Counted from the first letter of the stretch, positions 7,127 to 14,990 are shown. The stretch: DNA of 19,878 nucleotides from Acetivibrio sp964466645 (GCA_964466645.1 CAYXPB010000064.1:1-19878); one strand, 5' to 3'. Numbers and translations: made by a program. The notes: generated from the letters alone by a model not told the origin.

Positions 7127-7660
7127 ATGAAGATATCAAAAATATTCTTAACTGCTGCTGTGACAGCAAACCTTTTTGCTGCAGCGGCGTATGCTGCTCC
7201 TACCCCTTCAAAACCGACAAATCCGGTTAAAACTGAGCAAAGCAATACAGTTAATGAGAAGGATAAAGATTTGCGCCCTGATCATAAGAGATGTAGAAAA
7301 GGGAAATGCACAGTCGAGTTTAAAGATCAGATAAAGTCGTTGGAAAATAGGAAAGAGACAATTTTAAAGCTTGAGAAGGAAGGGAAGATTTCAAAGGAAG
7401 AAGCAGATAAAAAAATTAAGAAAATCGATTCGAAAGTTAAAGGAATTAAGGAGTTTAATAAGCTTACAGTAGAACAAAAGAGGGAAAAGGTAATTGCAAA
7501 ATTTAAAGAAATTATGGCTTCGCAGATAAAAGAAGGTAAAATATCACAGGAAAAGGCCGATGAATTGATTTCAGAATACACAAAAAAGATTCAAGAGTGG
7601 GATGGGAAAGGAGTGCCTAGATTTTATCACAAAAAACATGATAAAGAAGATAAGGAATAG
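7127..7660 (+). CDS. Secreted lysine-rich protein with duplicated EGKIS motif (DUF2680-like)
   Basis: This encodes 177 residues starting at ATG 7127, with AAGGAG (7113-7118) 8 nt upstream. A clear signal peptide (lysines at 2 and 5, alanine-rich core) ends near AYA-APT (residues 23-24), with no lipobox. A Pro/Thr/Lys linker leads to a RCRKGKC segment (55-61) with two cysteines that could form a disulfide. The rest is a charged helical region with two related copies of a motif: EGKISKEEADKKI (85-97) and EGKISQEKADELI (136-148). This motif recalls DUF2680 (PF10925) exported proteins of Firmicutes, but I am not sure of the family. No enzymatic motif is present. The tail is rich in His and Lys (FYHKKHDKEDKE). 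It stands alone, with a terminator after it. Confidence 0.85.
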   Translation: MKISKIFLTAAVTANLFAAAAYAAPTPSKPTNPVKTEQSNTVNEKDKDLRPDHKRCRKGKCTVEFKDQIKSLENRKETILKLEKEGKISKEEADKKIKKIDSKVKGIKEFNKLTVEQKREKVIAKFKEIMASQIKEGKISQEKADELISEYTKKIQEWDGKGVPRFYHKKHDKEDKE

Positions 7661-7710
7661 ACGTGTTTACTTCGAATTTATAAACTGAATCTGGCTTGTC
7701 AAGTAAAGTG

Positions 7711-7759
7711 AGCAAAATTTTTTGCTTTTTATCGGCGGTCACTTAGGCCGCCGATTTTT
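7711..7759 (+). terminator. Tandem hairpin terminator
   Basis: A weak first hairpin (AGCAAA 7711-7716 with TTTGCT 7721-7726, then TTTT) is followed directly by a strong one. ATCGGCGG (7731-7738) pairs perfectly with CCGCCGAT (7748-7755) around a 9-nt loop, and TTTTT follows (7755-7759). It ends the secreted-protein transcript. On the minus strand no U tail follows, so the convergent PBP gene is not obviously stopped by it. Confidence 0.85.
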
Positions 7760-7768
7760 GGGTTATTC

Positions 7769-9424
7769 TTAAAGCCCCTTAATAAGAATATCTCTGGCTA
7801 TCTCTTCAAATATTGGAGCTGCAATTGAGCCTCCACTTTTTCCGTTTTCAATAAAAACTGCGACGGAATATCTAGGGTTCAATCTTGGGAAGTACCCAGC
7901 AAACCAAGCGTGGACAATTTTTTCACCATTTATATACTGGCCAGTCTCAGCGCTACCAGTTTTAGCTGCTGCTCCACCGTATTCATCAAGGTTTGCTTTT
8001 ATGCCTGTTCCGCTTATAGTTACTTTTTCCATGAGGTGTTTTATTTTGTCGCAAATTTCTTTTGAGAGAATTCTTTCACCTTTGTCAAGTCTTACCACCT
8101 TAAGGGTATTATCTGAGGAATCAATAATGGAATCTACTATATTTACCCTGTTTTTCATACCTCCATTGGCAATTGTTGCAACCATGTCAGCCACCTGAAG
8201 GGGAGTCGTAAGTATATCTCCTTGTCCAATAGAAATGTTGGCAATATCTCCATAAGTAAAGAATTTTTTTGTATCGGGCAGGTAGCCTGATGACTCCTCA
8301 ACTCCATGGTCATTAATTCCTGTAAAACTGCCGAACCCGAATTTTTTAGCGGTATTAATGATATTGGTATGCCCGGTTTTTATACCAAGTTCGATAAAGT
8401 ATGGGTTACAAGAAGATGCGAAAGCTTCTTCAAGGCTGATAAGCCCGTGTCCACCTTTTGCGTGTGAAGAGCATTTAAACTCCTTATCTCCTAAAGTGAT
8501 ATATCCAGGGCAGAAGTAGTTCATATTTGGATCAATCCCGTTTTCATATGCACTTGCCAATACAATTATCTTAAATATGGAACCGAGATTGTAGGAGGCA
8601 ACAGCCCTGTTAAATAGCTCTTTGTTGGTACTGTCTAAATATTTTTCTATATTATTAGGGTCATAGTCTGGCTTACTTACCATTGCAACAATATCTCCGC
8701 TTACTACATCTTCAATGACTACTGCACCTTTAAGGCCGCTTTTCTTAAGGACATTTTCAGCTGTTTTTTGTATATGATAATTTAAAGAGAGTTTTACATT
8801 GAGTTGTTTAGAGTCCTCCGGTTCTATAAATCTATACCCAAGGCCGGCAACAAGATTGTTTTTTGCATCGGTAACAACTCCAACACTGCTTTTAGAACTA
8901 AGTTTTAGTGTATCTTGAAAGTACTTTTCAATTCCGGTTTTTCCAGTATTATCGATTTTGTTTATATAACCTGTTACATGTTTGGCAACTGAATGGTCGC
9001 TATATCTTATTAGAGAATAGATAAAGGAAATTCCTTGGGTTTTTAATTTATCTAGGGAATCCTTTTCAAATTGCGTGCAAGGAACAATAATTGGATCTTT
9101 TTTGAATTCAATTTCTCTTTTGAGTTTATTAATTTCAAGATTAAGTATTTCTGATATTCTTGTTATTTCGACAGATTTTCTCCTTAGATAAAGGGGCTTT
9201 ATTACGACAAAAATTTCTTTGCTTCTATTTGTCAAAGGTATCATATTCCTATCAACTATATTTCCACGCGGAGCATCAATACTTTTTTCGGATATTCTTT
9301 GAGCATTAGCAGATAGTGATAATTTTTTACCGGCATATATCTGCAAGTAAAAGATTCTTATACTAAGTATAGAGATTAATATTGTAAATAAAACAAGCAG
9401 AAAGCATGCTCTTTTAATATGCAT
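7769..9424 (-). CDS. Class B penicillin-binding protein (PBP2/SpoVD-type transpeptidase)
   Basis: This is a peptidoglycan D,D-transpeptidase anchored in the membrane by one N-terminal helix (about residues 5-28) with the rest outside. The 551-residue product has a dimerisation domain (PRGNIVDRN, 52-60) and a penicillin-binding domain with all three catalytic motifs: S282-I-F-K285 (nucleophile and base), S338-C-N340 and K488-T-G490 (AKTGSAET). No C-terminal PASTA domain is present and the protein is shorter than typical SpoVD. The ATG at 9424 is preceded by AGGGGG about 8 nt ahead. It faces the convergent secreted-protein gene and is separated from the next minus-strand gene by a 362-bp repeat-rich gap, so it is probably transcribed alone. 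It could serve elongation, division or spore cortex synthesis; sequence alone does not decide. Confidence 0.93.
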   Translation of the reverse strand: MHIKRACFLLVLFTILISILSIRIFYLQIYAGKKLSLSANAQRISEKSIDAPRGNIVDRNMIPLTNRSKEIFVVIKPLYLRRKSVEITRISEILNLEINKLKREIEFKKDPIIVPCTQFEKDSLDKLKTQGISFIYSLIRYSDHSVAKHVTGYINKIDNTGKTGIEKYFQDTLKLSSKSSVGVVTDAKNNLVAGLGYRFIEPEDSKQLNVKLSLNYHIQKTAENVLKKSGLKGAVVIEDVVSGDIVAMVSKPDYDPNNIEKYLDSTNKELFNRAVASYNLGSIFKIIVLASAYENGIDPNMNYFCPGYITLGDKEFKCSSHAKGGHGLISLEEAFASSCNPYFIELGIKTGHTNIINTAKKFGFGSFTGINDHGVEESSGYLPDTKKFFTYGDIANISIGQGDILTTPLQVADMVATIANGGMKNRVNIVDSIIDSSDNTLKVVRLDKGERILSKEICDKIKHLMEKVTISGTGIKANLDEYGGAAAKTGSAETGQYINGEKIVHAWFAGYFPRLNPRYSVAVFIENGKSGGSIAAPIFEEIARDILIKGL

Positions 9425-9500
9425 AAATGTTTCCCCCTAAATCGCGTCATTAGTGTACAAGAAATTATGGTAGTTCAAAGAAAGTAAATTAAGGTCCTAC

Positions 9501-9533
9501 CTATATTAAATTTTTCCATTAATATAGTTTTTT
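9501..9533 (+). terminator. A/T stem-loop with T tail, antisense to the PBP gene leader
   Basis: CTATATTAA (9501-9509) pairs perfectly with TTAATATAG (9519-9527) around a 9-nt loop, and six T follow (9528-9533). The geometry is that of a plus-strand terminator, yet no plus-strand gene precedes it. On the minus strand there is no U tail. The stem is almost all A/T, so it may be weak. Confidence 0.35.
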
Positions 9534-9642
9534 ATACGAATTTCTTAGAGGAAGTGTATAAGAAAGAGAGGAAGACTTTAAAATGCTGTGTTTTGTCCTT
9601 AGACATGTACTGCTTTGAATAATTTTGTTGATAGGCACTATA

Positions 9643-9710
9643 TAAAATCCGATAAATATGCACCATTTTCATTAAAGCATATGAAAATGATACGTATTTA
9701 TCGGATTTTA
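9643..9710. repeat. Long near-perfect inverted repeat (68 nt)
   Basis: TAAAATCCGATAAATA (9643-9658) is a perfect reverse complement of 9695-9710. Inside it, a T-G and a G-C pair, two mismatches and interspersed pairs lead to a second perfect block, ATTTTCAT (9665-9672) with ATGAAAAT (9681-9688). An 8-nt loop remains. About 28 of 30 positions pair. There is no U tail on either strand. It lies in the gap downstream of trhP. It may be a small palindromic mobile repeat (MITE- or REP-like), a structured RNA end, or a protein site. Confidence 0.8.
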
Positions 9711-9721
9711 CAAACAGATGA

Positions 9722-9770
9722 ATTTATTTTCCTAAGTATTCTAATATAGAATATTTTTCGGAAAATAAAT
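9722..9770. repeat. Second long inverted repeat, next to the first
   Basis: ATTTATTTTCC (9722-9732) pairs perfectly with GGAAAATAAAT (9760-9770). A nested perfect 7-bp hairpin, TATTCTA-ATA-TAGAATA (9737-9753), sits inside. The whole lies 16 bp beyond the trhP stop and could protect or end that transcript, but no U run follows on the minus strand. Confidence 0.7.
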
Positions 9771-9786
9771 AGGACAGAAACAAAAA

Positions 9787-11007
9787 TTATTTTCTTCTTA
9801 GCATTGTGTATTGAACAATTGCTTGTTTCATAGGCATATAAACTATCATCTGCGGGTGAGGAGCACTTTCAATAGCTTCGCCATCAATATTTTTCATGGA
9901 GTCGATGGTTTGCACGAAAAAGTCTCCTGCAGGATTTACTACTTCAATTTCTTCGTTTACGAACATCCTGTTTCTTTGTTCTATTTTTGCAATGCCCGTG
10001 CTAGAGTCATATTCCAATACCAGCCCTATAAAATCATAATCTCTTATGTAAGAACTTGTATTATATATTTGAGTTTCAGAGGAGGGCTTTTCAAAATAAA
10101 AACCTGTTGAAAATTCACGATGGCTTGCTTTAGATACTTCTTCAAGCCATTTAGCATCAAATTTGTAATCTGAACCCATTTCATAATAGGAATCAAGTGC
10201 TTGGCGATAAGCTTTTACAACAGTAGCAACATAGTAAGCACTTTTCATACGGCCTTCAATTTTAAGACTTGTAATCCCTGCGTTTATTATTTGAGGTAGG
10301 TATTCAATCATACAAAGATCACGGGAATTGAAAATAAAAGTGCCTCTTTCGTTTTCATAAACAGGGAAGTATTCTCCGGGTCTTTTTTCCTCTACAAGAT
10401 GATACTGCCACCGGCAGGGATGTGCACATAGACCACGGTTGGAATCACGGCCAGTCATATAATTACTTAGCAGACATCTTCCAGAATAGGATATGCACAT
10501 TGCGCCATGAATAAAAATTTCCAACTCAAGGTCTGAGGGGATATTTTTACGAATTTCACCCATTTCCTTTATGGAAAGCTCTCTAGCTAAGACAATTCTT
10601 TTTACACCTTGATCATACCAGAATTTTGCACTCATGTAGTTGGTGTTGTTTGCCTGAGTGCTCAAGTGTATTTCTATGTTGGGGGAAATCTCCTTGACTA
10701 AAGCATATACCCCTGGATCGGATAAAATAATGGCATCAACGCCAAGTTCCGTTAGGGAGCGAATATAATTCGGCATTGCGGGGAAATCATCATTGTGGGG
10801 AATAATGTTCATGGTGACATAAACTTTTTTACCTCTGCTGTGAGCAAAATCAAGAGCTTCAATAAGTTGATCCCTTGTGAAATTATCGGCGTTTGCTCTA
10901 AGTCCGAATTCTTCTCCCCCAAGATATACCGCATCGGCACCATATATTATTGCCATTTTTAATTTTTCAAGATTACCTGCTGGTGCTAGTAATTCAACTT
11001 TTTCCAT
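9787..11007 (-). CDS. trhP: U32 family tRNA uridine-34 hydroxylase TrhP
   Basis: TrhP is an iron-sulfur protein that uses prephenate to hydroxylate the wobble uridine of certain tRNAs, giving 5-hydroxyuridine. It was formerly annotated as a 'collagenase' or U32 peptidase. The 406-residue product has the U32 signature around EIFIHGAMCISYSGRC (163-178) and four cysteines placed for a cluster: 171, 178, 194 and 198. LKIEGRMKS (248-256) is another family hallmark. A C-terminal beta-rich U32_C domain starts near 325. AGGAG lies 8 nt before the ATG. The gene starts 15 nt behind trmR. In Bacillus subtilis the neighbours are yrrL, yrrM, yrrN and yrrO, with two TrhP paralogues; here only one follows trmR within the window. 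Family is firm; the hydroxylase role is inferred from synteny and homology. Confidence 0.9.
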   Translation of the reverse strand: MEKVELLAPAGNLEKLKMAIIYGADAVYLGGEEFGLRANADNFTRDQLIEALDFAHSRGKKVYVTMNIIPHNDDFPAMPNYIRSLTELGVDAIILSDPGVYALVKEISPNIEIHLSTQANNTNYMSAKFWYDQGVKRIVLARELSIKEMGEIRKNIPSDLELEIFIHGAMCISYSGRCLLSNYMTGRDSNRGLCAHPCRWQYHLVEEKRPGEYFPVYENERGTFIFNSRDLCMIEYLPQIINAGITSLKIEGRMKSAYYVATVVKAYRQALDSYYEMGSDYKFDAKWLEEVSKASHREFSTGFYFEKPSSETQIYNTSSYIRDYDFIGLVLEYDSSTGIAKIEQRNRMFVNEEIEVVNPAGDFFVQTIDSMKNIDGEAIESAPHPQMIVYMPMKQAIVQYTMLRRK

Positions 11008-11022
11008 AGAATTTTCTCCTAA

Positions 11023-11661
11023 CTATTTTTTATAACTTAAAGCAACTCCGTCACCAATTGGTATTATACTCGTTTCTAAGTCTTCGGAGCTGCATAATAT
11101 ATCAAGATAGTTTCTCAGACGTTTCACAATTGTTTTTTTTCTTCTTACTACTAGGTCATCAGTTGCAATCATTCCCTTATAGAGTATGTTGTCGGAAATG
11201 AGTAATCCGCCAGGGGAGAGAAGCCTTAAACACTCTGGTAGAAACTCTGGATATTGTCCTTTTGCAGCATCGAGAAAAACAATATCATACTGTTTGTTAA
11301 GATATTTTAAAACTTCTAAGGCATCTCCATTAATAATGTTTATAACATCTTCAAGCTTAGCCTTTTTTATATTGTGTTTTGCACGTTCAACCATTAATTC
11401 GTATCTCTCTATAGTATCTATTTTACCATCTGGCTCTAAAATTTCTGATAGCAAAATGGAGGAATAGCCTATTGCAGTTCCGAGTTCGAGTATGCGTGTG
11501 GGTTTTTTTATCATACCTAACACCTGAAGTAGCTTTGCCACTTCAGGATGAACTATGGGAACATGGTTTTCTTTTGCAAAGTCTTCAAGCTCTTGGAGTA
11601 TTCCTTCGCTTTTTTGTATTGTATTACGAATATAATCGTTTATGTAATCATAGCAAATCAT
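11023..11661 (-). CDS. trmR: tRNA 5-hydroxyuridine methyltransferase TrmR (O-methyltransferase family 3)
   Basis: TrmR transfers a methyl group from S-adenosylmethionine to 5-hydroxyuridine 34 of tRNA, giving 5-methoxyuridine. The 212-residue protein is a class I methyltransferase of the catechol-O-methyltransferase-like family. The SAM loop is LELGTAIGYSS (58-68), an acidic SAM-ribose residue lies at Glu85 (IDTIER), and the metal site includes Asp131 (FLDAAKGQY) and Asp157-Asn158 (ISDNIL). The ATG at 11661 is preceded by GAGGACGG about 8 nt ahead. It lies between mltG and trhP, the order of Bacillus subtilis yrrL-yrrM-yrrN. The specific tRNA role rests on that synteny; by domain alone it could be any small-molecule O-methyltransferase. 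Confidence 0.88.
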   Translation of the reverse strand: MICYDYINDYIRNTIQKSEGILQELEDFAKENHVPIVHPEVAKLLQVLGMIKKPTRILELGTAIGYSSILLSEILEPDGKIDTIERYELMVERAKHNIKKAKLEDVINIINGDALEVLKYLNKQYDIVFLDAAKGQYPEFLPECLRLLSPGGLLISDNILYKGMIATDDLVVRRKKTIVKRLRNYLDILCSSEDLETSIIPIGDGVALSYKK

Positions 11662-11678
11662 AATCTATCCGTCCTCAT

Positions 11679-11708
11679 AAAAATTGTGAGGTTTTAAACC
11701 TCACAATT
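11679..11708 (-). terminator. Hairpin between mltG and trmR (terminator or attenuator)
   Basis: On the minus strand AATTGTGAGG (11708-11699) pairs perfectly with CCTCACAATT (11691-11682); the TTTAAAA between them can close further. A run of T follows, ending in TTTTTA before the trmR ribosome binding site. CCTCA of the 3' arm can alternatively pair with TGAGG of that site. It may partly stop mltG transcripts before trmR. Confidence 0.6.
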
Positions 11709-11713
11709 AAATT

Positions 11714-12844
11714 CTACTCTTCAATTTCTTCTTTGTTATCGATATACTTTTTCGTGGCGGCCTCATGCTCACTTAAAGTTTTAGAGAACTGATGGCTACC
11801 ATCACCTCTTGCAACAAAATAATAATAAGTGCCTCCTTCTTCAGGATACAACGCAGCTTCAATTGATGCAAGTCCCGGATTACATATGGGACCAGGAGGT
11901 AATCCTTCATATGCATAGGTATTATATGGATCATCGATTTTTGTATCATTTTCAGTAAGGTTATCCTTTATTTTTCCCTCTTTCTTATAGATAATATACT
12001 GAATTGTTGCATCTGTTTGTAATTTTTTTAGTGAAGGTTCCTTACTCTTAAGCCTGTTGTGAAAAACACTTGAAATGAGGGGTTTCTCTTCAGGAAGAGT
12101 AGCTTCTTTCTCGATTATTGATGCTAAAGTTATTATTTGGTCAACAGTCATATTGAGTTCTTTAGCTCTAGCATAATAGTCCAATTTAAATTTTGTATCG
12201 AAGTTATCTAAAAACTTGGCGATTATTTCCTGGTCAGTTGAAAGTGGGTCGAAAAAGTAAGTGTCCGGGAATAAATAACCTTCTAACTTGTTCTCCCTTT
12301 CAGGAATCTGTTCAATAAATTTGTAATCGAATATTTCTGTATTCATTGATTTAGTGAAAGTTTCTTTATCAATTAATTTTTTTTCACTAAGTGTGTTCAA
12401 TAGCTGACCTAAATAATAATCTTCACGTATTGTAACATTGATGCTGACAGGATTGCTTGAAAGTACACGCATTAACTGGTCATAGCTTAGTTCTTTACTT
12501 ACAATATGCTTTCCTGACATAAAAGTGCCGTCATATCCGTTTATTTTAGACTGAAGTTTAAATACAGACGGCCATTCAATAAGGCCGTTTTCTTTTAATA
12601 TATTAGCGATATCAGAAGTACTCGAACCACGAGGAATTGTGATTTCAATACCAGTTGCAGCATCAACAATGACCTCAAGTTCTTCCTCGGCTATGCTTTC
12701 ATTCTTTAAGACATAACTGTATGATGCAATAAAGGTTATAGTAAAGAGAATGGTAAATATCAAAAAATATATTAAAGAATATTTAAGTTTAAACTTTTTT
12801 TGTCTCTTTTTTTGTTTTTTTGTACTGCTAGTTTTTGACGTCAT
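11714..12844 (-). CDS. mltG: Endolytic transglycosylase MltG (YceG-like)
   Basis: MltG is a membrane-anchored lytic transglycosylase that cuts nascent glycan strands and helps set their length. The 376-residue product (ATG at 12844) has a basic cytoplasmic N-terminus, one membrane helix (about 21-42), a LysM-like region (about 66-140) and a YceG catalytic domain. Motifs include LEGYLFPDTY (187-196), ASIIEKEA with Glu245 and Glu247 (one of which corresponds to the catalytic acid), VFHNRL (260-265), LQTDAT (275-280) and GLPPGPICNPG (314-324). I chose the ATG because GGTGAT stands 4-6 nt ahead; an in-frame GTG at 12856 would add four residues. It follows typA by 109 bp and precedes trmR by 52 bp, with a hairpin in between. 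The LKSKEPSLKK stretch before LQTDAT is more charged than usual. Confidence 0.93.
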   Translation of the reverse strand: MTSKTSSTKKQKKRQKKFKLKYSLIYFLIFTILFTITFIASYSYVLKNESIAEEELEVIVDAATGIEITIPRGSSTSDIANILKENGLIEWPSVFKLQSKINGYDGTFMSGKHIVSKELSYDQLMRVLSSNPVSINVTIREDYYLGQLLNTLSEKKLIDKETFTKSMNTEIFDYKFIEQIPERENKLEGYLFPDTYFFDPLSTDQEIIAKFLDNFDTKFKLDYYARAKELNMTVDQIITLASIIEKEATLPEEKPLISSVFHNRLKSKEPSLKKLQTDATIQYIIYKKEGKIKDNLTENDTKIDDPYNTYAYEGLPPGPICNPGLASIEAALYPEEGGTYYYFVARGDGSHQFSKTLSEHEAATKKYIDNKEEIEE

Positions 12845-12953
12845 TAAAATCACCACTTCAATTAAGGAATAAAATAATTCCTATGTTATAATTGTTTAAC
12901 GGACTAAACAAAAATGTCTTTCACGTTTTGTACTTATCCTACAATTTCAGAGA

Positions 12954-14774
12954 TTAACCTTTATTACGGGTCTTTGCTCGTTGTTCCGAATTGAGAACCC
13001 TTTTTCTAAGTCTAATGTTTTTTGGAGTAATTTCAACAAGCTCGTCATCTGTTATAAACTCTAAGGCCTGTTCTAAACTCATAAGGACTGGCGGAGTGAG
13101 TCTTAAAGCTTCATCGGAGCCTGATGCTCTCATGTTTGTAACATGTTTCTTTTTACATACATTAACAACAATATCCTCTGATCTTGCGTTTTCCCCAACT
13201 ATCATACCCTCATAAACAGTGGTGCCAGGCGTTATAAAGAGTGAGCCTCTTTCTTGTGCGTTATACAAACCATAGGTAATAGACTCTCCATTTTCCCAAG
13301 CAACCATTGATCCTCTAGTTCTTCCTAATATTTCACCTTTGAAAGGTTCAAAGCTATGAAATACGTGGTTCATTATACCATTTCCCTTTGTATCCGTCAA
13401 AAATTCCGACCTATAACCTATTAAGCCCCTTGCAGGAATCTTAAATTCTAGGCGCATGTAACCTTGTTGCGAGGAGTGCATATTTGACATTTCGGCTTTT
13501 CTGGTACCGAGTTTCTCCATAACTACACCCATAAAATCTTCCGGAACATCTATAATTAGATATTCGATAGGTTCATGTTTTTCTCCGTCAACATCCTTAT
13601 AAATAACAGAAGGTTTTGAGACCTGGAATTCATATCCCTGCCTTCTCATTGTTTCAATAAGTATGGAAAGATGGAGTTCACCTCTGCCAGATACCTCAAA
13701 GGAATCAGCAGAATCCGTTTCTTCAACTCTTAAGCTTACATTTGTCTCAAGTTCCCTAAACAGTCTGTCCCTCAGGTGTCTTGAGGTAACATAAGAACCT
13801 TCGCGACCAGCAAAAGGACTGTTGTTTACACTGAAGGTCATTGACAGAGTGGGTTCGTCAATATCAATAAAAGGCAACGGCTCGGGTGAACCTGGTTCAC
13901 ATACAGTTTCGCCTATTGTTATATTACTGATACCTGCTATTGCAATAATATCACCTACGAAGCAGGTGGGAGCTTCGGTTCTTTTTAATCCGTTGAAGTT
14001 GTATAGCTTACTTATTTTTATATTTTGAAGGCTTCCGTCTTTTCTACAAAGAACAGCCTGCTGTCCAACTTGAATTATTCCTCTTTCTAATCTTCCTACT
14101 GCAATTCTTCCCACATATTCATCATAGTCGATACTAGATACAAGAAATTGCAAAGGTCCATCAGCAGAACCTACAGGAGCGGGAACATTTTCAATTATTG
14201 TCTCCAAAAGTGGGATAAGGTTATTAGGTTCATCCTTGAGATCTAAGACCGCAAAACCTTCTCTAGAAGAAGCGTATACAACAGGGAATTCCAATTGGTG
14301 GTCATCTGCTCCAAGTTCGATGAACAAATCCAATACCTCGTCTAGTACTTCATTAGGCCTTGCCTCAGGTCTATCAATTTTGTTAATTACTACAATAGGT
14401 TGTAAATTTAACTGCAAAGCTTTTCTTAATACGAATCTCGTTTGAGGCATTGTTCCTTCAAATGAATCGACTAGCAGTAAAACTCCATCAACCATTTTCA
14501 ATACACGTTCAACTTCACCGCCGAAGTCTGCATGCCCCGGTGTATCGACAATATTAATCTTTATATCCTTATAAGTTACAGCAGTATTTTTGGAAAGTAT
14601 GGTTATTCCTCTTTCCCTCTCTAAGTCACTAGAGTCCATAACTCTTTCGGTTAACTGCTCATTTTCTCTAAAGATACCGCTTTGTCTAAGTAAACCATCC
14701 ACAAGGGTAGTTTTGCCATGGTCAACATGGGCAATAATTGCAACATTTCTAATATTCGTTCTTGAATTACTCAC
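12954..14774 (-). CDS. typA: Translational GTPase TypA/BipA
   Basis: TypA (BipA) is a ribosome-binding translational GTPase related to EF-G that aids 50S assembly and growth under stress. I place the start at GTG 14774-14772 because AAGGAG (14786-14781) stands exactly 6 nt ahead. Upstream in-frame ATG codons (14813, 14789) lack such a site and would add unrelated residues. This gives 606 residues, the normal length. GTPase motifs are AHVDHGKT (15-22), RGIT (55-58), DTPGH (77-81) and NKID (131-134). EF-G-like domains II, III and V and the BipA C-terminal domain follow, ending in a basic tail. A TTGACA-18-TAAAAT promoter lies upstream. No U-tailed terminator was seen before mltG, so typA, mltG, trmR and trhP may share transcripts. 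Confidence 0.96.
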   Translation of the reverse strand: MSNSRTNIRNVAIIAHVDHGKTTLVDGLLRQSGIFRENEQLTERVMDSSDLERERGITILSKNTAVTYKDIKINIVDTPGHADFGGEVERVLKMVDGVLLLVDSFEGTMPQTRFVLRKALQLNLQPIVVINKIDRPEARPNEVLDEVLDLFIELGADDHQLEFPVVYASSREGFAVLDLKDEPNNLIPLLETIIENVPAPVGSADGPLQFLVSSIDYDEYVGRIAVGRLERGIIQVGQQAVLCRKDGSLQNIKISKLYNFNGLKRTEAPTCFVGDIIAIAGISNITIGETVCEPGSPEPLPFIDIDEPTLSMTFSVNNSPFAGREGSYVTSRHLRDRLFRELETNVSLRVEETDSADSFEVSGRGELHLSILIETMRRQGYEFQVSKPSVIYKDVDGEKHEPIEYLIIDVPEDFMGVVMEKLGTRKAEMSNMHSSQQGYMRLEFKIPARGLIGYRSEFLTDTKGNGIMNHVFHSFEPFKGEILGRTRGSMVAWENGESITYGLYNAQERGSLFITPGTTVYEGMIVGENARSEDIVVNVCKKKHVTNMRASGSDEALRLTPPVLMSLEQALEFITDDELVEITPKNIRLRKRVLNSEQRAKTRNKG

Positions 14775-14830
14775 AAAAATCTCCTTCATCTCATAATTAT
14801 TAAGAATAAGCATAACTATTCTAACTTACT

Positions 14831-14860
14831 ATTTTAATGTATGAATTAACATGTTGTCAA
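14831..14860 (-). promoter_or_regulatory. Promoter for typA
   Basis: On the minus strand a perfect TTGACA (14860-14855) is followed after 18 bp by TAAAAT (14836-14831). The start would be near 14824, giving a leader of about 50 nt. It points away from the rpsB promoter. Confidence 0.6.
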
Positions 14861-14903
14861 TTTTTTTTGAAAACTATAGGTTTATCAATTGAAAAAATAC
14901 TTA

Positions 14904-14932
14904 TTGATAAAAGTAATAGTATGTGTTATACT
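14904..14932 (+). promoter_or_regulatory. Promoter for rpsB
   Basis: TTGATA (14904-14909), a 17-bp spacer and TATACT (14927-14932) preceded by TGT (extended -10) make a strong sigma-A promoter. The start would be near 14940, leaving a leader of about 100 nt. A second TATAAT (14956-14961) without a good -35 lies downstream. Confidence 0.7.
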
Positions 14933-14990
14933 ACATAACGAAAATACGCACGCAGTATAATTTGTGAAAGGTTGCCGGAGACGGTTTTTC

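Noticed and set aside
9811..10110. Plus-strand open frame of 99 codons inside trhP
   Set aside because: It is wholly antisense to trhP, has no ribosome binding site and an unlikely composition. trhP carries all family motifs.
9787..11007. Reading the U32 gene as a secreted collagenase or protease
   Set aside because: There is no signal peptide. The cysteine cluster signature and the trmR neighbour point to the tRNA hydroxylase branch instead.
12892..12911. TTGTTTA/TAAACAA hairpin between typA and mltG
   Set aside because: It is a short all-A/T-rich 7-bp stem with no U run on the minus strand, so it cannot be called a typA terminator.
14775..14813. Longer TypA start at ATG 14813 or 14789
   Set aside because: The GTG at 14774 has AAGGAG exactly 6 nt ahead and gives the usual family N-terminus. 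The upstream ATGs would place that site inside the coding sequence.
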